A DNA stretch of 64,000 bases, taken from the NCBI GenBank assembly GCA_024233285.1, contig JACKPU010000002.1, positions 248,001-312,000 on the forward strand, read 5' to 3'. The notes beneath the pieces are model-generated. The model ran no database searches. It was not told the DNA's origin and saw only the letters and a program-made list of their open reading frames with translations. This DNA comes from Opitutaceae bacterium (GTDB lineage Bacteria; Verrucomicrobiota; Verrucomicrobiia; Opitutales; Opitutaceae). A program made the position numbers and the translations under genes. Positions 61,201-64,000 of this stretch are shown here, piece by piece (the first letter of the stretch is position 1; each line of letters starts with the position of its first letter).

Positions 61201-63601
61201 ACATCATGCCGCTGAAGGCCGTGCTCGTGTTGTTGCCGCCGGCGGTCAGGTTGCCGCTGCCCAGAGTGATGTCGCCCGCGCCGGCGATCGAACCGACCGT
61301 GTCAGAGAAGTTGTTCAGATCAAAAGTCGCACCGTTTGCCACGGTCACGGCCGTAGTATCGGAGAGCGCATTTGCCGCTCCGAGTTGCAGCGTGCCAGTA
61401 TCGATGTTGGTGGCCCCTGTGTAGGTGTTGGCACCGGAGAGCGTCAGGGTGGAGTTGCTGATTTTGGTCACGCTGCCAGTCCCGGAAATGACGCCGCTGT
61501 AGGTGGTGGTGCCGGCGCCGTTGGTGCCGATGGTGAGATCGCCGGAACCGAGGGCTACTTGGCCAGAGCCACTGAGGGTGCGGATGCCCTCGGAATTGCC
61601 ATTGAGATTCAGACGACCGTCGCTCGCGATGACGATGTTGTTGTCATCATGGATCTGATTGCTGGCGTTGAGTTGCAGCGTGGCGGAAGCGGGGGCGCCG
61701 GATCCGTCACCGATGTTGACCGTGCCTTGGCCGATGGCGCTGATGCCGGCGGATTTGGCGAGGACGATGGTGCCGTCGTTGAGACTGACGCCGCCGCTGA
61801 ATGAGTTGTTGCCGGTGCCGGAGAAGGTAAGCGTGCCGGTGCCGTTCTTGGTCAGGCTGCCGCTCCCGTAGATGTCGCCGGTAAATTGGAGATTGCCAGA
61901 ACCGGTGGTGGTAAGGGCGTAACCAAGACTCATGCCGCCGAGGGTGAGCGAACCGGTGCTGGAGCCGATGGTGGTGGCACCGGCCAAGTTGAGCGTGGTG
62001 TTGAGGGTGTTGTTGCCCGAGATATTGTTGATGGCGCCGACGCCGCCATCGCCGGTGCCTTGCAGAGAGAAACTGCCTTCGGTAAGGGAGATGTTACCCT
62101 GAAGCCCGAGGGTGGCGCCATTGGCGATCTGGTTGCCCGAGGTCGAGCCGCCCAGCGCAGTGCTGCTGGCTGCGATCAGAGTGCCGCCATCAATGTAGGT
62201 GATGCCTCCGAAAGTGTTGTTGCCACTGAGCGTCAGATCACCGGTGCCGGCTTTACGGAAATTGCCGTAGGTATCGCTGATGGTGCCGGAGAAAGTGGTG
62301 TTGGCGGCGGTGTTGGTGGTGAAGGTGCCGCCTTGAAGGAATAGCGTCCCATCGCCGGTGAGAGAACCGACGGTATCGGTGATGCTGTTCAGCTGCAGGG
62401 TGCCGCCCGAATTGATGATGACGTTGGTCGAATCCGAAAGGGTGTTGTTGGAACCGAGTTGCAGGGTGCCGGCGTTGATGGTGGTGGTGCCGGTGTAGGT
62501 GTTGCTGCCGCTGAGCTGCCATGTGCCGGTGCCGTCCTTGACGAGGGAGGTGGCGCCGGTGCCATTGTCGGCCAGCACGCCGGCGATGGTGTTGCCGTCG
62601 TTATAGTAGCTGGTGTTGGTGCCGGTCAGCGTCAGTGTGCGCGCGGTATTGGTTCCGGTCAGGGTGATGGCCGAAGCATCGGTGAATTTCAACGTGCCGG
62701 TGCCCGAACCATCGATGGTCGCGCCATTGGTGCCGATGGTAAAACGGCGATTCGTGGTGGTTGCGCCGCCGGTGTAACGCAGCGTGCCGCCGTTGATGAT
62801 GAGTCGATTGGCGGCATTGGTGGAATTGCCGATACCGCTGCTGGCTCCGCCATTGGCAATCGAGTTGGTGGAAAGAATGCCGGCATTGATGGTGGTGCCG
62901 CCGGTGTAGGTGTTTGCACCCGTCAGCGTCAGGGTGCCGGTGCCGTTCTTGGTCAGACGACGGGTGCCAGAGTCGGAGAAGACGCCGCTCACAGTCACCC
63001 CGCCGGTCCCCGTGACTGTCAGGGTGCGGTTGGCGGCCATGGTCACCCCGCCGTTGATCAGGAGTCCGCCGTTGCCGGAGTTCCAGGTTTGGTTCAGAGA
63101 CAGAAAGACATTGGCGCCAATCGTCTGGAGATTGGAGGTATTGTTAATGATGCCGCCCGCCCGGGTGTAAAGCGTGCCGGCGCCGCCAAGGGTGATCGTG
63201 CCTTCGTCGAAATAGATGGCGTAGATGTAGCCGCCGCTGTTGTTGCCGACATCGCCACTCACTGTAACCGTGTAAGTGCCGGTGGCGTTGGTGCCGGCGG
63301 AAAAGCGCGCGTTGCCGCCAGTGGAGCTGGTCACACGGGTGGCCCAATCGTCGGGGGTGGTGGTGCCGGTTGAACTGGTCGTCCAGTTTGAAGTGGTGCT
63401 CTGATCCCAGGTGCCCGCCGCAGTCGTCCCGCCGGAAGCGCCGGTAGTGCTGCCGTTGATATCCCAATACACGGTGGTTTGGCCGACGGTCGGAAGCGTG
63501 AGGCCCAGAAAAGCCCCCAGTGCGAGCGCCCACAGTCGTCCGTTGCGCAATTTAAAGCGCATCCGTCCAGCGGGTGATAGAATTTGTTTTTTGGATACCA
63601 T
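58277..63601 (-). CDS. Giant autotransporter-type beta-strand repeat protein with PEP-CTERM tail
   Basis: 1774 residues; Met1 at 63601, or Met14 (MRFKLRNGRLWALALG) as an alternative start. Signal segment about 20-40 ending PTVGQ. The body is Gly/Thr/Asn/Ser-rich and consists of autotransporter-associated beta-strand repeats (LTLSGANTYTGAT, LTLAGNNSYSGAT, QLSGSNTYTGTT, FSGTGNNSFSGGV), implying a long beta-helix. Two longer repeat types of roughly 110 residues recur (around TLQLG-NLSD-TVGSI and around AGISAIG-TVNIGDGSG-ASNQIHD). Instead of a barrel it ends with VPEPSTYGAILTAATLALLAYRKRK, a PEP-CTERM sorting tail. Probably a surface or matrix adhesin. Confidence 0.88.
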   Translation of the reverse strand: MVSKKQILSPAGRMRFKLRNGRLWALALGAFLGLTLPTVGQTTVYWDINGSTTGASGGTTAAGTWDQSTTSNWTTSSTGTTTPDDWATRVTSSTGGNARFSAGTNATGTYTVTVSGDVGNNSGGYIYAIYFDEGTITLGGAGTLYTRAGGIINNTSNLQTIGANVFLSLNQTWNSGNGGLLINGGVTMAANRTLTVTGTGGVTVSGVFSDSGTRRLTKNGTGTLTLTGANTYTGGTTINAGILSTNSIANGGASSGIGNSTNAANRLIINGGTLRYTGGATTTNRRFTIGTNGATIDGSGTGTLKFTDASAITLTGTNTARTLTLTGTNTSYYNDGNTIAGVLADNGTGATSLVKDGTGTWQLSGSNTYTGTTTINAGTLQLGSNNTLSDSTNVIINSGGTLQLNSITDTVGSLTGDGTLFLQGGTFTTNTAANTTFSGTISDTYGNFRKAGTGDLTLSGNNTFGGITYIDGGTLIAASSTALGGSTSGNQIANGATLGLQGNISLTEGSFSLQGTGDGGVGAINNISGNNTLNTTLNLAGATTIGSSTGSLTLGGMSLGYALTTTGSGNLQFTGDIYGSGSLTKNGTGTLTFSGTGNNSFSGGVSLNDGTIVLAKSAGISAIGQGTVNIGDGSGAPASATLQLNASNQIHDDNNIVIASDGRLNLNGNSEGIRTLSGSGQVALGSGDLTIGTNGAGTTTYSGVISGTGSVTKISNSTLTLSGANTYTGATNIDTGTLQLGAANALSDTTAVTVANGATFDLNNFSDTVGSIAGAGDITLGSGNLTAGGNNTSTAFSGMMSGTGAFTKTGSGQLTLSGTNTYSGTTTVSAGTLLAQSNGALGSTSGDVTVASGGTLALDGGLTIDKSAATTNLAGTGAGGAGALAAVGSTGTTTQYDGDLNLTANATITAADNLLVIGDNDTFLNTIATNGYTLTLNTTSATGVTPTYGPFPAYTLDDANIYITGTITGSGGLTKTGAGTASLISFPSPGQAYTGDTVVTGGKLIVDGVGQIDGFYDPTINSTNVIVGNASSPGSADSVILQMGQLASPAAPNYLIGYYDISTNTATTNLTVYEDGLFNLNGGSNRLNTLTLQGGHVTGRDLATYNPLLTIVNGVTTNASSQTAVIEELNLGMSANGFTFNIADGAADQDLRIDGIVQNGIGFTAANSADSMVKTGTGTMVLTNANSYQGVTSIDQGVLRITNNGALGQFGTFGSLDNGTTVASGAQLQLDGSSGALTIGTETLTLNGTGVSNTGALLNTAGDNTYKGFVFLESDARINAATGTTLEIGNYTGPGDTLNVNGGIMNGATAGQDLTVGGSGNTIINGAIGNYVQDITKDGTGTLTLAGNNSYSGATAVTSGAVKVTHNSGLAGTGATVSDGAALQFAQDANNANINVVAVSSTIQGTGLSNGGAIQNLNGTNTYQGAITLADDARITANTGSSLTLTGNVALGGNTLDAGGLGNTTYNGVISNGAFTKTDTGTVTLGGSSANTFTGGLQVNNGTLNLNKTAGVNAVGAGSTVTIGDNIGSASSANLVYQASNQMPDSTDLVINADGRLVMGTYTDSISTIAGTGLIDLGTTGVLTIGADDSNSVYDGSITGSGTLVKDGTGSLTFTEDISYTGTLEVGGGTLVLSGMDLTVTNLIITADTILDFSGLDSRIFATNFSFLSDDITLNIINWTKNADGFFATNWLGATQDLVNNGGAKPMSQILFDGLNPGGDPWTWNDTGWDSYNDEIYPRVPEPSTYGAILTAATLALLAYRKRKTRQLANQDKA

Positions 63602-63992
63602 CTTCTGCGACGCGACTGATAACCTCCATCGAACCTGAGCAGCAATTAACGACGAGGATCAACCGCTAGGGAAACGATGACTGGTGCTGTGCTTACTGCA
63701 ATACAAATAGGGACTATACCCCATAATAGGGCCATGAAATTTCATTCAATCCGCATTGTCCTTGGAACTCGAGCTGAGGAGATTGACGCGGTATTTTTGC
63801 TTAAATACACAAAATTGCAATTAGTTACAAAGTCGGGCTGATGTCCGTCCACCTTTGGAATCGGCTCACGGGCAGTGTGGCTAAAATTTTCTAGGTATTA
63901 ATCCCTAACTATTGTTGACAGTTATACCTATTCCCCAAAGTGTGGCCGCGTTCCGCTTCACTCCCTTTATCGTTACACCCGGAGTCAGACCC
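63602..63992. other. 391-bp intergenic region between divergent genes
   Basis: AT-richer than its surroundings; holds the promoter of the repeat protein on the minus strand and of the truncated gene on the right. I see no coding frame, repeat array or RNA gene in it. A TTGACA at 63915-63920 lacks a good -10 at the right distance. Short ACCTATT/CCCCATAATAGG-like motifs occur near 63713-63731 and 63926 but prove nothing. Confidence 0.5.
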
Positions 63993-64000
63993 ATGAAAAT
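63993..64000 (+). CDS. Start of a gene cut by the right edge
   Basis: ATGAAAAT ends the window. A GGAG lies 9 bases before the ATG (63981-63984), a proper ribosome-binding distance, so a coding start is likely. Nothing can be said about the product. Confidence 0.45.

Noticed and set aside
58277..63601. Repeats in the giant gene as a CRISPR array or satellite
   Set aside because: Repeats are in frame, degenerate and follow the protein's beta-strand units; no constant direct repeat with unique spacers.
63915..63943. Sigma-70 promoter with TTGACA before the gene at the right edge
   Set aside because: The hexamer 17 bases downstream (AAGTGT) is not a -10 sequence, so I could not support a promoter call.

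Overview
The window looks like chromosome of an Opitutaceae-type member of the Verrucomicrobiota. It has high GC, two PEP-CTERM proteins (one with autotransporter-type beta-strand repeats), a TonB receptor with an N-terminal coiled coil, a double-domain ThyX-like protein, LacI and ABC sugar genes, and intergenic palindromic repeats of the kind common in that phylum. I see no rRNA, tRNA, CRISPR, prophage or insertion sequence.

Layout. 0-11.5 kb is mostly housekeeping: ThyX-like (cut by the left edge), an EEP phosphodiesterase, ComEC, RarA, an unrecognised glycosidase-like protein, then ribBA-ribH-nusB and ftsY. 11.6-24.4 kb is one long minus-strand run devoted to metal, very probably copper. 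In transcription order it holds a CcoA-like MFS importer, a small Cys protein, an OprC-like copper receptor, a siderophore-type TonB receptor, a propeller protein with a CxCC motif, a membrane protein, a CusF-like chaperone, a second CxCC propeller with a degenerate CusF-like tail, a small His/Cys protein, and a TonB receptor with two His/Glu-rich loops. 24.5-27.8 kb continues the metal theme: ModB, ModA, a small molybdopterin-fold protein and a COG0523 GTPase. 27.8-30.5 kb has a PEP-CTERM protein, a LysM amidase and a WD40 protein.

30.6-38.4 kb is a tandem duplication of a three-gene sugar ABC importer operon (binding protein, MalF-type, MalG-type). The two MalG-type genes are almost identical in DNA although the rest has diverged. 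It is followed by a CHASE/PAS hybrid histidine kinase, a LacI regulator and a divergent large TonB receptor, which together suggest carbohydrate sensing and uptake. 46.4-58.2 kb returns to housekeeping and general metabolism: proA, an ABC-2 exporter, adenosine kinase-like, pyrG-kdsA, a stand-alone lipoyl/E3-binding protein, an alpha-L-rhamnosidase-like enzyme and rsmE. 58.3-63.6 kb is one 1774-residue repeat protein with a PEP-CTERM tail. A gene begins at the right edge.

Most notable: the 11.6-24.4 kb cluster can be read as a complete copper route. The outer-membrane receptor carries the CxxxM and HxM ligands of OprC. The periplasm has CusF-like and CxCC proteins. The inner-membrane MFS carries the MxxxM and HxxxM motifs of CcoA. 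The paired CxCC propeller proteins have, to my knowledge, no assigned function and are the best candidate for something undescribed.
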